Of a stretch of 64,000 nucleotides of DNA, positions 27,676 to 38,172 are shown one piece after another (the first letter of the stretch is position 1; every line of letters starts with the position of its first letter). The notes beneath the pieces were generated by a model. The model saw only the letters and a program-made list of their open reading frames with translations, ran no database searches and was not told where the DNA came from. Both the position numbers and the translations under genes were made by a program. This stretch comes from an uncultured Flavobacteriaceae bacterium (lineage in GTDB: Bacteria > Bacteroidota > Bacteroidia > Flavobacteriales > Flavobacteriaceae): positions 620,001 to 684,000 of the forward strand of contig CANKZQ010000002.1 of assembly GCA_947488345.1 (NCBI GenBank). The letters run 5' to 3'.

Positions 27676-29304
27676 ATGAAGCTTCTTTGTTCTTTTTGTT
27701 GCATCTGTTTTTTGTTTATAACGATTGTTGGCGCTCAAAAAATCGAAACTATATCCCAAAAAGAACGCGTTTTTTCAATTTCAGAAAGAGCTAATCATTA
27801 TTTAGAGACTCTACAAATTCACTATAAAAACGGAGATTATGACCTTCACAAGGTTTATAGTGATTCCCTCTACGAGATTTCCAAAGAGAACGATTTGACC
27901 AAAATGCATGTATTAGCATTAACGAATCAAGCAGTATTTTTCAAGAATCAAGGACAACTTCAAAAAGCCATAGAAAATTATTATGAAGCACTCGAAAAAT
28001 GTAAATTAATTCCGGATGATCATCGATCTAAACTAATAGTACTGGTCAACATGGGTAATACATACCATCGCATAGGCTCCTATAACAAGGCAAATAAAAC
28101 TATGAGAGCCGTTTTATCAACTTCTTATAAATTAGAGAAGCCAGATAAAATCAAGGCGGCGGCATTTCTTGGTATTTCAAATAATTATGCCGAACTGAAT
28201 GAATATAACAATTCTTTAGTTTACGCAGATAGTGCTCGGATACTCGGCGAAAAAATGAATAGTGAAGGTATTGTAATAACCTCCATAAATAGTATTAGTG
28301 AATCTTATCTTGAATTAGGACAGTATAAAAAAGCACTCGAAATAATTAGCCCAGCTCTAGAAATCCCTTCTTTGAAAAACCCTACAAAAAAGAGAGCGAC
28401 TGCCCTCTTAACCATAGGTATTGCAAACTTTCACCTAAATAATATTGACAAGTCTTTTAATACACTCAAGGAATGTAAGGAGTTATCTCGAGATAAAAAA
28501 TTACTCGAAATAGAAATGGTGAGTTATGAATATTTGGCGAAAATCTATGAAATAAAAAATGATTTTAAAGCATCTTATGAGGCTCAGAAAAAATACTCCA
28601 GCCTGAAAAACACATTATTAACTCAAACCAACGAAGCAAATAACACCGACCTAAAGAAGGATATAGTCGCTAAAAATCAGAAAATAGAACTGAACAACGA
28701 AAAATTAAAAATAAGTGCAGACAATAAATTTAAAATTTTGTTGTCGAGCGGTCTCATAGTTTTGATTCTAATTACGTCTCTCTATTTTTATGCACGAAAG
28801 AAAAAACAAATCGAACTAGAGCAAAAGAAGTTACAATTGCAATATCAAGAATTAAAAGAATCTATTCGTGAGATTGATGCAAATTTCCCCTCCTCTATTT
28901 CCAATAAGGTACCTGAACAGGAATTTAAGTCAGTATCTTATCAAAATTCGTCCTTAACCTCGACAGATTATAAAAAATACAAAAAGAGCATACTCTCCTA
29001 CATAGAAAAGGAAAAGCCTTATCTTAATCCTGATCTTAAACAAGTTGATTTGGCAAAAAATTTAGGACTTACAAGTCATCATTTTTCTGAGATATTGAAT
29101 GTCTGTTTCAATCAGAATTTTTATAATTTCATCAATTCTTACAGAGTTCTAGAAGCTCAAACCTTAATAAAAAAAGATAGTTATTCAGATGTAAAGATGA
29201 TTGCCATTGCTTTTGATTCAGGTTTTAAAAGTAAGACTTCTTTCAATCGTGTATTTAAAAAACATACAGGTTTAACTCCCTCAGACTACAAAAAAAGTAT
29301 TTAA
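27676..29304 (+). CDS. TPR-repeat, single-TM regulator with C-terminal AraC-type HTH
   Basis: Signal peptide, TPRs, TM ILLSSGLIVLILITSLYFYA, AraC HTH LAKNLGLTSHHFSEILNVCFNQNFYNFINSYRV...IAFDSGFKSKTSFNRVFKKHTGLTPSDYKKS. Confidence 0.9.
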   Translation: MKLLCSFCCICFLFITIVGAQKIETISQKERVFSISERANHYLETLQIHYKNGDYDLHKVYSDSLYEISKENDLTKMHVLALTNQAVFFKNQGQLQKAIENYYEALEKCKLIPDDHRSKLIVLVNMGNTYHRIGSYNKANKTMRAVLSTSYKLEKPDKIKAAAFLGISNNYAELNEYNNSLVYADSARILGEKMNSEGIVITSINSISESYLELGQYKKALEIISPALEIPSLKNPTKKRATALLTIGIANFHLNNIDKSFNTLKECKELSRDKKLLEIEMVSYEYLAKIYEIKNDFKASYEAQKKYSSLKNTLLTQTNEANNTDLKKDIVAKNQKIELNNEKLKISADNKFKILLSSGLIVLILITSLYFYARKKKQIELEQKKLQLQYQELKESIREIDANFPSSISNKVPEQEFKSVSYQNSSLTSTDYKKYKKSILSYIEKEKPYLNPDLKQVDLAKNLGLTSHHFSEILNVCFNQNFYNFINSYRVLEAQTLIKKDSYSDVKMIAIAFDSGFKSKTSFNRVFKKHTGLTPSDYKKSI

Positions 29305-29415
29305 ATAAAGAAATCTTCAAAAAAGAGGTACCACTCGTTCGGTTGGTACAATTGCTATAATTTTCTTCTTAATTTAACGTTTGATACTCAAATTCAACCT
29401 AACTCAATACCTATC

Positions 29416-32400
29416 ATGACAAGAGAGAAGTTCATCTTTCTGTTACTTTTTGCAGCACTTTTTATAAAAGTTAATGCTCAGACCACACCTGTACCTGATG
29501 CAAATTTCGAGCAATTTCTTATCGATCAAGGTTTTGATACGAATGGACTCAATGGTAACATTCTCAATACTGATGCCCAAGCGGTAACAAGTATAAATAC
29601 CAATAGAAACGACATTACTGATTTTAGTGGTCTGGAGGCTTTCATAAATGTAACTACTATGAATTTAGGTACAAATCAGTTTGCCACGCTACCTTTAACG
29701 AATCTTACCGCCCTAGAAGAATTAGTATTTAATCAAAATGTCGTTTTAGCAACGTTGGATGTTTCTTCGAATACCAATTTAAGAATATTAGACATGAGGG
29801 CCAATGGTGGCGCTAATGCGGCTCCAATAAGCACATTAGATTTATCGAACAACCTCTTACTAGAACGTATTCATATCTATAATTTCAAGAATCTCTTCAC
29901 AGTTATATATCCAAATACTGATACCGTTGTTTATGTGTATATGCTCATTTTCGCTGACATAAATGTAGATTTTTCAGGCTATGATAATTTAGAAACATTG
30001 GCTTTAAGTGTGAATTTTAGTAACACTCTAACTATTACCGTTGCACTCCCAAATAATCCGAACACCTTAAAATCAGCGTCTTTTCAAGGTGGTAACATTG
30101 TAAACGCAGACCTATCTAATAGTTTAGCTTTAGAATTCTTGTCTTTTCAAACTAGCAATACCGAAACGATACAATTACCTATTACAAATACACTTAAAAG
30201 GATTCGAATATCTGGTCATAATATCGATAATATCTCTTTTGAAAATGCAGCAATGTTGGAAGATTTAGACATTTCTAATAAGGCAACTCCAACTCCTTTA
30301 AATCTAGACGTTACCAAAAATATTGCCTTAAAAGATTTGACGGCAAGAAGTAACTATATGACCAATGTAGATATCACTCAAAATGTCAATTTAGAAGACG
30401 CAAATTTCAGTAACAACGTGCTTACGACTATCAACACGAGTCAGAATATTTTAATGACAAGTTTAACTGCAACAAACAACCAAATTAATAATTTAGATTT
30501 ATCGACCAATGTAGCTCTTGAAAGTCTTGTCTTAACCCAAAACCTTCTACCTACATTAGATTTAACAACAAATATTGAATTAGGCAATGTAAGATTAGGT
30601 GAGAACTTATTGCCAGCTCTCGACGTGACTACGAATACTAAACTTCGTAGACTTTATATAAACAATAACTTGTTCACCGGAACGGGTCTAGATCTGACTC
30701 AAAATATTGAATTAGAAGAAATAAATGCTTCATTTAATCAAATTGAAGAACTTGATATCAGCAAAAATTTTGAAATTCAAGAAGTTGTAATTAACAATAA
30801 TCTATTTTCTGGCAACACTATACTAAATCAGTTTTATCAAAATTTCATCGATTCAAATCGAAAATTTGTTTGGAATCATAAACTAATTGTACATAACAAT
30901 AATTTATCAGGTGATATTCCAGATTTCGCGTCTTTAGTAGATCAAACTCCTGGAGTTGGTGTAGATACCTATTGGTTTCATTTGGAGTTTGAAGAGAACA
31001 ACTTTCATTTTGGCGATTTTGAAGATCAACATAGTCAATATTTATTCTTCTTAAACAATGGTTCTCCCGACTATAGTGGAAGCTTAAACTACTTTAGAAC
31101 TTACAACTATGCCCCTCAAGCCAAAGTAAACGCAATCGAAAACCCAAACGTAAATGCTGGTAATGATATCACATTGACGACTACAGTAAGAGGCTCTCAA
31201 AATCATTACAAATGGTTCAAAGATGGTGTTGAAATTCCTGATGCTCAAGACGCTCCTACATTAACATTAACTGATGTGAATACTTGTGATGCTGGCGTAT
31301 ATCATAGTGAAATAACTAGTGATTTGGTTCCTTTCGAAAATTCGAATCCACCTGGTACCTCTGGCAAAAATCTATTACTTATACGTAATGACATTACCTT
31401 AACCATAAATGTGACTAAAGACTGCGTTGATTTAGTAAAACCATTAAATGGCGCAACCAATATACCAATAAATACAGGGATTGAATGGGAAGATAATCCT
31501 GGTGCTTGTGGTTATAAAATTAGGGTTGGGACGACAACCGGGGGTACCGATGTGGTCAATAACGAAGACGTAGGAGAAGTGACCGTATATAACTTCGCTG
31601 GAGATTTAGACCCAAACCAGCAATATTTTGTTACCATAACCCCATATTTTGATGATGGAGATTTTGGAGGTTGTATTGAACAGACTTTTACAACGAATGC
31701 TACGACTGTAGTGCCCGACTGTACTGTATTATTATCACCCGCGAACGGTGCTGTCGACATTAGGAATGACTTAGCTAGCATCAGTTGGAATCCGGCAAAC
31801 GGTGCTGATGAATATCGCGTTTCTGTTACTGGAAGTTCAAGTACTTTGAACAATATTACGGATCAAATCATTACAGGGAATTCTTATAATTTTTCAAACA
31901 ATTTTGATAATGGAGAAACTGTTACAGTTACAATAACGCCGCTTAATAGTATTGGTGATGCTGTAGGATGCACCGCTGAGAGTTTTACCATTGTTACTGC
32001 TACTCCAACCTTACCCAACTGTACCAATTTAGATAATCCTGCAAATACCGCAACTGATATTGCCGTTGATACCAATATCTCATGGGATGCCATATCGGAT
32101 GCTACAGGATATAGAATTTCAATCAACTCAACAAGTGGTAACAACGACATCACCGATTTCGATAATGGAAATAGTACCACGTATAATCCACCTGCTGATT
32201 TCGACAATGACGATGTGGTGAATGTAACCATCACTCCATACAATGCGACTGGACCAGCAACTGGATGTACTGCTGAGAGTTTCACCATTATTGCAGCTAC
32301 TCCAACCGTACCCAACTGTACCAATTTAGATAACCCTGCAAATACCGCAACTGATATTGCCGTTGATACCAATATCTCTTGGGATGCCATATCGGATGCT

Positions 32401-33792
32401 ACAGGATATAGAATTTCAATCAACTCAACAAGTGGTAACAACGACATCACCGATTTCGATAATGGAAATAGTACCACGTATAATCCACCTGCTGATTTCG
32501 ACAATGACGATGTGGTGAATGTAACCATCACTCCATACAATGCGACTGGACCAGCAACTGGATGTACTGCTGAGAGTTTCACCATTATTGCTGCTACTCC
32601 AACCGTACCCAACTGTACCAATTTAGATAATCCTGCAAATACCGCAACTGATATTGCCGTTGATACCAATATCTCTTGGGATGCCATATCGGATGCGACA
32701 GGATATAGAATTTCAATCAACTCAACAAGTGGTAACAACGACATTACCGATTTTGATAATGGAAATAGCACTAGTTACAATCCACCTGCTGATTTTGATA
32801 ATGACGATGTGGTGAATGTAACCATCACTCCATACAATGCGACTGGATCAGCAACTGGATGTGTCGCTGAGAGTTTCACCATTGTTGCTGCTACTCCAAC
32901 AGTCCCCAACTGTACCAATTTAGATAACCCTGCAAATACCGCAACTGATATTGCCGTTGACACCAATATCTCATGGGATGCCATATCGGATGCGACAGGA
33001 TATAGAATTTCAATCAACTCAACAAGTGGTAACAACAACATTACCGATTTTGATAATGGAAACAGCACTAGTTACAATCCACCTGCTGATTTTGATAATG
33101 ACGATGTGGTGAATGTAAACATCACTCCATACAATGCGACTGGACCAGCAACTGGATGTGTCGCTGAGAGTTTCACCATTATTGCTGCTACTCCAACCGT
33201 ACCCAACTGTGCCAATTTAGATAACCCTGCAAATACTGCAACAGATATTGCTGTTGATACTAATATCTCATGGGATGCCATATCGGATGCGACAGGATAT
33301 AGAATTTCAATCAACTCAACAAGTGGTAACAACGACATCACCGATTTTGATAATGGAAATAGTACCACGTATAATCCACCTGCTGATTTTGATAATGACG
33401 ATGTGGTGAATGTAACCATCACTCCATACAATGCAACGGGACCAGCAACTGGATGTGTCGCTGAGAGTTTTATCATAGAAGAAGAAATTATACCAGAAGA
33501 TGACACTAAATACGGATTTTCCCCAAATGGAGATGGCATTAGAGATACCTGGAAAATTGCTAATATCGAGAACTACCCAAATAATAGAGTAACCATTTAT
33601 AATCGTTGGGGAAATGTTGTTTTTGAAACTGTTGGTTATAACAATACCTCAAGAGTATTTGACGGAACTGCAAACAAATTAACTGGTTTTGGTGCTGGTG
33701 AGCTTCCTCCTGGTACATACTTTTTCAATATCGAAATTCAAGGTAGTCACAATTTAAAAAAGCTGAAAGGTTTTATAGCACTAAAACGATAA
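29416..33792 (+). CDS. Large secreted LRR + Ig/Fn3-like repeat protein with T9SS type B sorting domain
   Basis: Signal peptide; LRR region (LDLSTNVALESLVLTQNLLPTLDLTTNIELGNV); Ig-like KWFKDGVEIPDAQDAPTLTLTDVNTCDAGVYH; tandem repeats of 99 aa; gliding-type C-terminus GFSPNGDGIRDTWKIANIENYPNNRVTIYNRWGNVVFE...GTYFFNIEI...KLKGFIALKR. Confidence 0.92.
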   Translation: MTREKFIFLLLFAALFIKVNAQTTPVPDANFEQFLIDQGFDTNGLNGNILNTDAQAVTSINTNRNDITDFSGLEAFINVTTMNLGTNQFATLPLTNLTALEELVFNQNVVLATLDVSSNTNLRILDMRANGGANAAPISTLDLSNNLLLERIHIYNFKNLFTVIYPNTDTVVYVYMLIFADINVDFSGYDNLETLALSVNFSNTLTITVALPNNPNTLKSASFQGGNIVNADLSNSLALEFLSFQTSNTETIQLPITNTLKRIRISGHNIDNISFENAAMLEDLDISNKATPTPLNLDVTKNIALKDLTARSNYMTNVDITQNVNLEDANFSNNVLTTINTSQNILMTSLTATNNQINNLDLSTNVALESLVLTQNLLPTLDLTTNIELGNVRLGENLLPALDVTTNTKLRRLYINNNLFTGTGLDLTQNIELEEINASFNQIEELDISKNFEIQEVVINNNLFSGNTILNQFYQNFIDSNRKFVWNHKLIVHNNNLSGDIPDFASLVDQTPGVGVDTYWFHLEFEENNFHFGDFEDQHSQYLFFLNNGSPDYSGSLNYFRTYNYAPQAKVNAIENPNVNAGNDITLTTTVRGSQNHYKWFKDGVEIPDAQDAPTLTLTDVNTCDAGVYHSEITSDLVPFENSNPPGTSGKNLLLIRNDITLTINVTKDCVDLVKPLNGATNIPINTGIEWEDNPGACGYKIRVGTTTGGTDVVNNEDVGEVTVYNFAGDLDPNQQYFVTITPYFDDGDFGGCIEQTFTTNATTVVPDCTVLLSPANGAVDIRNDLASISWNPANGADEYRVSVTGSSSTLNNITDQIITGNSYNFSNNFDNGETVTVTITPLNSIGDAVGCTAESFTIVTATPTLPNCTNLDNPANTATDIAVDTNISWDAISDATGYRISINSTSGNNDITDFDNGNSTTYNPPADFDNDDVVNVTITPYNATGPATGCTAESFTIIAATPTVPNCTNLDNPANTATDIAVDTNISWDAISDATGYRISINSTSGNNDITDFDNGNSTTYNPPADFDNDDVVNVTITPYNATGPATGCTAESFTIIAATPTVPNCTNLDNPANTATDIAVDTNISWDAISDATGYRISINSTSGNNDITDFDNGNSTSYNPPADFDNDDVVNVTITPYNATGSATGCVAESFTIVAATPTVPNCTNLDNPANTATDIAVDTNISWDAISDATGYRISINSTSGNNNITDFDNGNSTSYNPPADFDNDDVVNVNITPYNATGPATGCVAESFTIIAATPTVPNCANLDNPANTATDIAVDTNISWDAISDATGYRISINSTSGNNDITDFDNGNSTTYNPPADFDNDDVVNVTITPYNATGPATGCVAESFIIEEEIIPEDDTKYGFSPNGDGIRDTWKIANIENYPNNRVTIYNRWGNVVFETVGYNNTSRVFDGTANKLTGFGAGELPPGTYFFNIEIQGSHNLKKLKGFIALKR
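32014..33470 (+). repeat. Five in-frame tandem repeats of 297 bp (99 aa)
   Basis: cccaactgt units begin at 32014, 32311, 32608, 32905 and 33202 with exactly 297-nt spacing; unit VPNCTNLDNPANTATDIAVDTNISWDAISDATGYRISINSTSGNNDITDF... Confidence 0.95.
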
Positions 33793-33798
33793 AAGTTC

Positions 33799-34725
33799 AT
33801 GAGAAATTACCCCGCAATAGTAGTGTTACTAATCGTTTTTGGCCTATACTTCAATGACATACATTCGCAGCAAACTCCTAGTTTCTCTGAATATAATTTC
33901 AATCCGTTTATCATTAATTCTGCTTACGCTGGATTTGAAAATTCAGCGGAAATAACGATGAGTACAAATGGAATCGTAAATCAATTTGATGGAAGCCCGC
34001 GTAGTTTTGTATTTTCTGCAAATGCACCATTAAATTCTGATAAAATTGGTCTAGGTGGTGGAGTTTTAAGAGACCAAATAGGTGTTACTTCAATTACAAG
34101 TCTATATGGAGCGTATTCTTACAAAATATATTTTGACCTTAAAAAAGATAGGCCAGCATGGGAAGTATTTACCGAAAATGTTATTTCTTTTGGTATTACG
34201 GCGGGTATGCAATTCTACAATGATAATTTATTGGAACTAGGCATTGATGATGATGAGAATTTCAATCAGAACATACAGGCTGTAATTCCGACAATAGGTG
34301 CTGGATTTTTATGGAATAATGAACAGTTTTACATTGGTCTTTCCTCACCTAATCTATTAGGAAGTCGTCTTAGTAACAATGAACAGATTCAACTTAAAAA
34401 TACATATTATGCGTATTCTGGATATCGTTTCTTTACAACTCCATTTCAAAAGGTGTTAGTCAAACCAAGTATATTAATAAAATATGAGCAAGGCGCTCCA
34501 ATTCAAGCAGATTTAAACACCTCGATAACTTACAACAACAAACTCGAATTTGGAATTGGTTTCAGAACGACTTCAACGGTTAATGCTCTTATAGGTTTTT
34601 ATGCCTTGAAGAACCTACGATTTATATACAACTACAATCAAGCAATGGGTAATTCATTATTGACAAGCACACATGGTGTTGTGCTCAGCTACCGTTTCGG
34701 AGATGGATTCAAAAATAATAATTAA
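33799..34725 (+). CDS. PorP/SprF family type IX secretion-associated outer membrane protein
   Basis: QQTPSFSEYNFNPFIINSAYAGFENSAEITMS...; beta-rich; directly downstream of the type B CTD protein. Confidence 0.92.
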   Translation: MRNYPAIVVLLIVFGLYFNDIHSQQTPSFSEYNFNPFIINSAYAGFENSAEITMSTNGIVNQFDGSPRSFVFSANAPLNSDKIGLGGGVLRDQIGVTSITSLYGAYSYKIYFDLKKDRPAWEVFTENVISFGITAGMQFYNDNLLELGIDDDENFNQNIQAVIPTIGAGFLWNNEQFYIGLSSPNLLGSRLSNNEQIQLKNTYYAYSGYRFFTTPFQKVLVKPSILIKYEQGAPIQADLNTSITYNNKLEFGIGFRTTSTVNALIGFYALKNLRFIYNYNQAMGNSLLTSTHGVVLSYRFGDGFKNNN

Positions 34726-34806
34726 TAATAGTTCTTCATTTTTTTTAATATTTTGTGTTACTTTTTTCTTGTTTTTTCGTCTTAAAAGTATCAAATCAAT
34801 CACACC

Positions 34807-35526
34807 ATGAAAAATACTCGTTTTCTCAACATTTTTATCGTTGTTTTTTTCTTAACTGCTTTGAGTTGCACTTCCAATTCTAACGATCCTGAATTTCTGA
34901 ACAAGGTAGAAGGACGTTATTTATATACTGCCGACGAAGTGGTGGAAGTACATTCTAAAGATAATATTCTTTTAATGAATTGGCGCGGAGCCAATGACAT
35001 TGCGCCATCCAAATTGAATGATGATACATTTTATGTGAAAGAAATGAATGCAAAAATTCAATTTCTTACGAATCCAGAAGATCAAAATTTATATCTAATA
35101 TTTCTGCCGAAAGACTCAAAAGATAGTATTGAATTTATTCATAAAAAACTAGAGACTAACGAAAAAACACCGAATGAGTACTTAGAGAATCATGAGTTCG
35201 ACAAAGCACTAGACGGTTACTTGGCAATCAAGGCGAAAGATTCTATGAGTCCCTTGCTAGACTATTGGTATTTTGACAGAAAAGGTCGAAAGTATTTAGA
35301 AAATGATAGCCTAGAAGTTGCAATGAAAATCTTCGAAATGAACGCCAAATTGCACCCAAAAGTTTCAAATGTTTATGTCAGATTAGGAAGAACGTATCTA
35401 AAAAGTAAGGATACAGTAAATGCGCTGACTAACTACAAAAAGGCCCTTATTTATGACTCTGGAAATAGACGTCTTAAAGAAAGAATCGAAAAATTAGAAA
35501 ACAAAGAAGTCGAAAAGTCCAATTAA
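34807..35526 (+). CDS. TPR-containing lipoprotein
   Basis: MKNTRFLNIFIVVFFLTALSCTSNSND lipobox; C-terminal TPR-like VYVRLGRTYLKSKDTVNALTNYKKALIYDSGN. Confidence 0.7.
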   Translation: MKNTRFLNIFIVVFFLTALSCTSNSNDPEFLNKVEGRYLYTADEVVEVHSKDNILLMNWRGANDIAPSKLNDDTFYVKEMNAKIQFLTNPEDQNLYLIFLPKDSKDSIEFIHKKLETNEKTPNEYLENHEFDKALDGYLAIKAKDSMSPLLDYWYFDRKGRKYLENDSLEVAMKIFEMNAKLHPKVSNVYVRLGRTYLKSKDTVNALTNYKKALIYDSGNRRLKERIEKLENKEVEKSN

Positions 35527-35572
35527 GGCATTATATTTGATGCATATTTTAGTTGAGGCTTCAATTAGCATT

Positions 35573-36268
35573 ATGCGTACATCAAATACTAAAAATACCA
35601 TTTTTTTTCTCTTACTCATTGTAGGATTTCTATGCTCATATCACAATACATATGCGCAAAATGATACAATCAAAAAGAAGTCTAAGAATAAAACTTTGTT
35701 AGATTCAAGAAAAAAAGCCGATGGTATTACAATTGCGATTCCTTCTAAAGTAAACCCTTTATTTGATGTCAATAAAAAGAAAGCTCCAGTCTTAAAACCT
35801 CTAAGTTATTATTTAAACTTAGGAAGTAGTTCTTCTTCCAAACAACCCAATTTTATGTCACCTAGAAAGGTCGACTCAGATGTTTATGTTCAACGAAATT
35901 TTAATGGTCAGGATACTAGTAATCCGAAGTTATCCAGTGATGCAGCTTTAGGTACCATAGAAAGCTCCACTAAATTTGTAAAAATAGAATTTAGAGATCA
36001 TGGCTTGGTCGATGGTGATCGCATACGCATTTACTTAAACGAAAAAGTCGTTGATGCAAATACAACCTTAAAGGGTTTGTCGGCATTCATTACTATACCA
36101 CTTGAAAAAGGATATAATAGAATTGATTTCAAAGCATTGAATCAGGGCTTAGTTGGTCCTAATACCGCTCAGTTTTTTGTCTATGATGATAAAGGCGCGT
36201 TGGTCAAAGCTCAGGCATGGAATTTAGCTACAGGGAAAGTGGCTACCTTAGGTGTTATTCGTTACTAA
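35573..36268 (+). CDS. Secreted protein, unknown function
   Basis: Signal MRTSNTKNTIFFLLLIVGFLCSYHNTYAQ; ORF-track start at 35537 lies upstream of a better signal-peptide start. Confidence 0.65.
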   Translation: MRTSNTKNTIFFLLLIVGFLCSYHNTYAQNDTIKKKSKNKTLLDSRKKADGITIAIPSKVNPLFDVNKKKAPVLKPLSYYLNLGSSSSSKQPNFMSPRKVDSDVYVQRNFNGQDTSNPKLSSDAALGTIESSTKFVKIEFRDHGLVDGDRIRIYLNEKVVDANTTLKGLSAFITIPLEKGYNRIDFKALNQGLVGPNTAQFFVYDDKGALVKAQAWNLATGKVATLGVIRY

Positions 36269-36279
36269 AACTATAAAAA

Positions 36280-36825
36280 TTGGAAGTCCCAACACTCGAA
36301 CAATTAAAATACCCGATAGGTCAAGCGAATATTCCAAGCACCATTTCAGAAGAACAGATAAAATCTTGGATAGGTATTTTGGAAGAATTTCCAGCGAAGT
36401 TAAAAGCCTTAGTCACCCCTTTAAATGATCAGCAATTAGATACACCCTATCGAAAAGATGGCTGGACGGTCAGACAGGTAGTTCATCATTTAGCCGATAG
36501 TCATCATCACAGTTATATTCGTTTTAAATGGACTTTAACCGAAAATAACCCCACGATAAAAGCTTATTTTGAACAACATTGGGCTGAATTGCACGATAGC
36601 AAATCTGCACCTATAGACCTTTCTTTAAATGCTTTAGCATCAACACATGCAAAACTGGTGTACTTTCTAAAAGGAGTTTCCAATGAAGAATTAGAGCAGC
36701 ATTTCGTACATCCAGAAACGAATGCAGAGGTTAAATTAAACACTAACATTGGTATTTACGCCTGGCATTCTCAACATCATTATGCGCATATTGAGAGTCT
36801 TATGAGACGAAAAGGATGGATGTAG
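36280..36825 (+). CDS. YfiT/DinB family metal-dependent hydrolase / bacillithiol transferase-like (TTG start)
   Basis: PYRKDGWTVRQVVHHLADSHHHSYIRFKW, GIYAWHSQHHYAHIESLM. Confidence 0.9.
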   Translation: MEVPTLEQLKYPIGQANIPSTISEEQIKSWIGILEEFPAKLKALVTPLNDQQLDTPYRKDGWTVRQVVHHLADSHHHSYIRFKWTLTENNPTIKAYFEQHWAELHDSKSAPIDLSLNALASTHAKLVYFLKGVSNEELEQHFVHPETNAEVKLNTNIGIYAWHSQHHYAHIESLMRRKGWM

Positions 36826-36844
36826 ATTGTCAGCAGCGTTTACA

Positions 36845-37066
36845 TCAAAACAATTTGTGTTCTAATTGTTTTTTCTCTTCTAAAAATGATGCTTTCGCTT
36901 CAGAAAGTTGAGCTTCTTTTTCGGTATTCATCAAGTCTGTGTTCTTTTTCAAAGTTGCTTTCAAAGCTGTAAATGCGTTCTCGATTGCTTTTAAATGGTC
37001 TCTTTGTCCTTCGCTAAATAGTTTTAATTCCTTCAATCCCATCGTTTTTTTTGTACTATGCATCAC
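36845..37066 (-). CDS. Small coiled-coil-like protein, unknown function
   Basis: 73-aa Lys/Glu/Leu-rich helical ORF immediately downstream of the thioredoxin-like gene. Confidence 0.5.
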   Translation of the reverse strand: MMHSTKKTMGLKELKLFSEGQRDHLKAIENAFTALKATLKKNTDLMNTEKEAQLSEAKASFLEEKKQLEHKLF

Positions 37067-37075
37067 TAAAATCGA

Positions 37076-37633
37076 CTATACTTTCCATTTAATATTACAG
37101 CCTATACTCGGCTTCTGCACTTCGACATTCTCTTTACCCTCTATTAAACAGTCTAAAGCATGTCTTAAATCCTTTCCGTTTACCGGAATTCCATTGCCAG
37201 GTCTAGAATCATCTAGTTGACCACGATAAGCAAGTCTTAAATTCTTGTCAAACACATAAATATCTGGCGTACAGGCCGCATCATAACTCAACGCTACTTC
37301 TTGAGATTCATCATATAAATAAGGAAACGGGTATGATAGTTCTTTCGCCCTCTTTCGCATTAAATAAGGAGCATCATCAGGATAGTTCAATACATCATTA
37401 GATGAAATCGCAATACAATTCACTTTCTTGTTCGTGTAATCATTCGCAATAGAGACCAACTCTTCATTTACATGGATCACAAACGGACAATGATTGCAAA
37501 TAAAAAACAACACAGTCGCCACGTCTCCACGTAATTCAAACAATGAAAGTTCATCTCCCGAAACAGTATCATATAGCGTAAAACCAGGAGCCACAGTACC
37601 TAAAGGAATCATATTTGAAGCCGTCCTTGCCAT
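37076..37633 (-). CDS. Thioredoxin-fold (AhpC/TSA-like) protein
   Basis: LGTVAPGFTLYDTVSGDELSLFELRGDVATVLFFICNHCPFVIHV (CNHC active-site motif). Confidence 0.9.
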   Translation of the reverse strand: MARTASNMIPLGTVAPGFTLYDTVSGDELSLFELRGDVATVLFFICNHCPFVIHVNEELVSIANDYTNKKVNCIAISSNDVLNYPDDAPYLMRKRAKELSYPFPYLYDESQEVALSYDAACTPDIYVFDKNLRLAYRGQLDDSRPGNGIPVNGKDLRHALDCLIEGKENVEVQKPSIGCNIKWKV

Positions 37634-37713
37634 TTAATATCTTTCTAAATTTTGACACATTAAAGATATAAAAAAATTGTATTTTTAAACACAATTAACT
37701 AGAATTAACATTA

Positions 37714-38172
37714 ATGAGAACACTACAACAATGGTTTGATGAATATGCGGTCAGCCATCAAAATGAGACGAACATTTCTATTCACTATATCTGCGTACCA
37801 GCTATCTTTTTTAGCCTTGTAGGCGTGATCATGTCTATACCTTCTGCACCTCTACAGCAAGTGTTCGGCTTCGAAAGTCCGATGTTGCTTAACTGGGCAA
37901 CCCTAATGCTTGTGTTATACTTACTCTTCTACTTACGATTATCTTTCTCAATGTTTTTAAAGATGTTCGTATTTTCGGCGCTATGTGTAGTAGGCAACTA
38001 TTTCTTAGGGCAATATCTTCCTTTACTATACACATCTATTGCTATTTTCGTTCTAGCATGGATTGGGCAATTTTATGGTCATAAAATAGAAGGAGCTAAA
38101 CCTTCTTTTTTAAAGGATGTGCAATTTCTATTAATCGGTCCGGCTTGGGTAGTTAAAAAAATGTTTGGTTAA
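37714..38172 (+). CDS. DUF962 / Mpo1-like membrane protein
   Basis: QWFDEYAVSHQNETNISIHYICVPAIFFSLVG ... WIGQFYGHKIEGAKPSFLKDVQFLLIGPAWV. Confidence 0.88.
   Translation: MRTLQQWFDEYAVSHQNETNISIHYICVPAIFFSLVGVIMSIPSAPLQQVFGFESPMLLNWATLMLVLYLLFYLRLSFSMFLKMFVFSALCVVGNYFLGQYLPLLYTSIAIFVLAWIGQFYGHKIEGAKPSFLKDVQFLLIGPAWVVKKMFG

Noticed and set aside
32014-33470. Possible satellite/CRISPR-like array
   Set aside because: 297-bp in-frame protein repeats of an Fn3-like domain, not spacer-repeat architecture.
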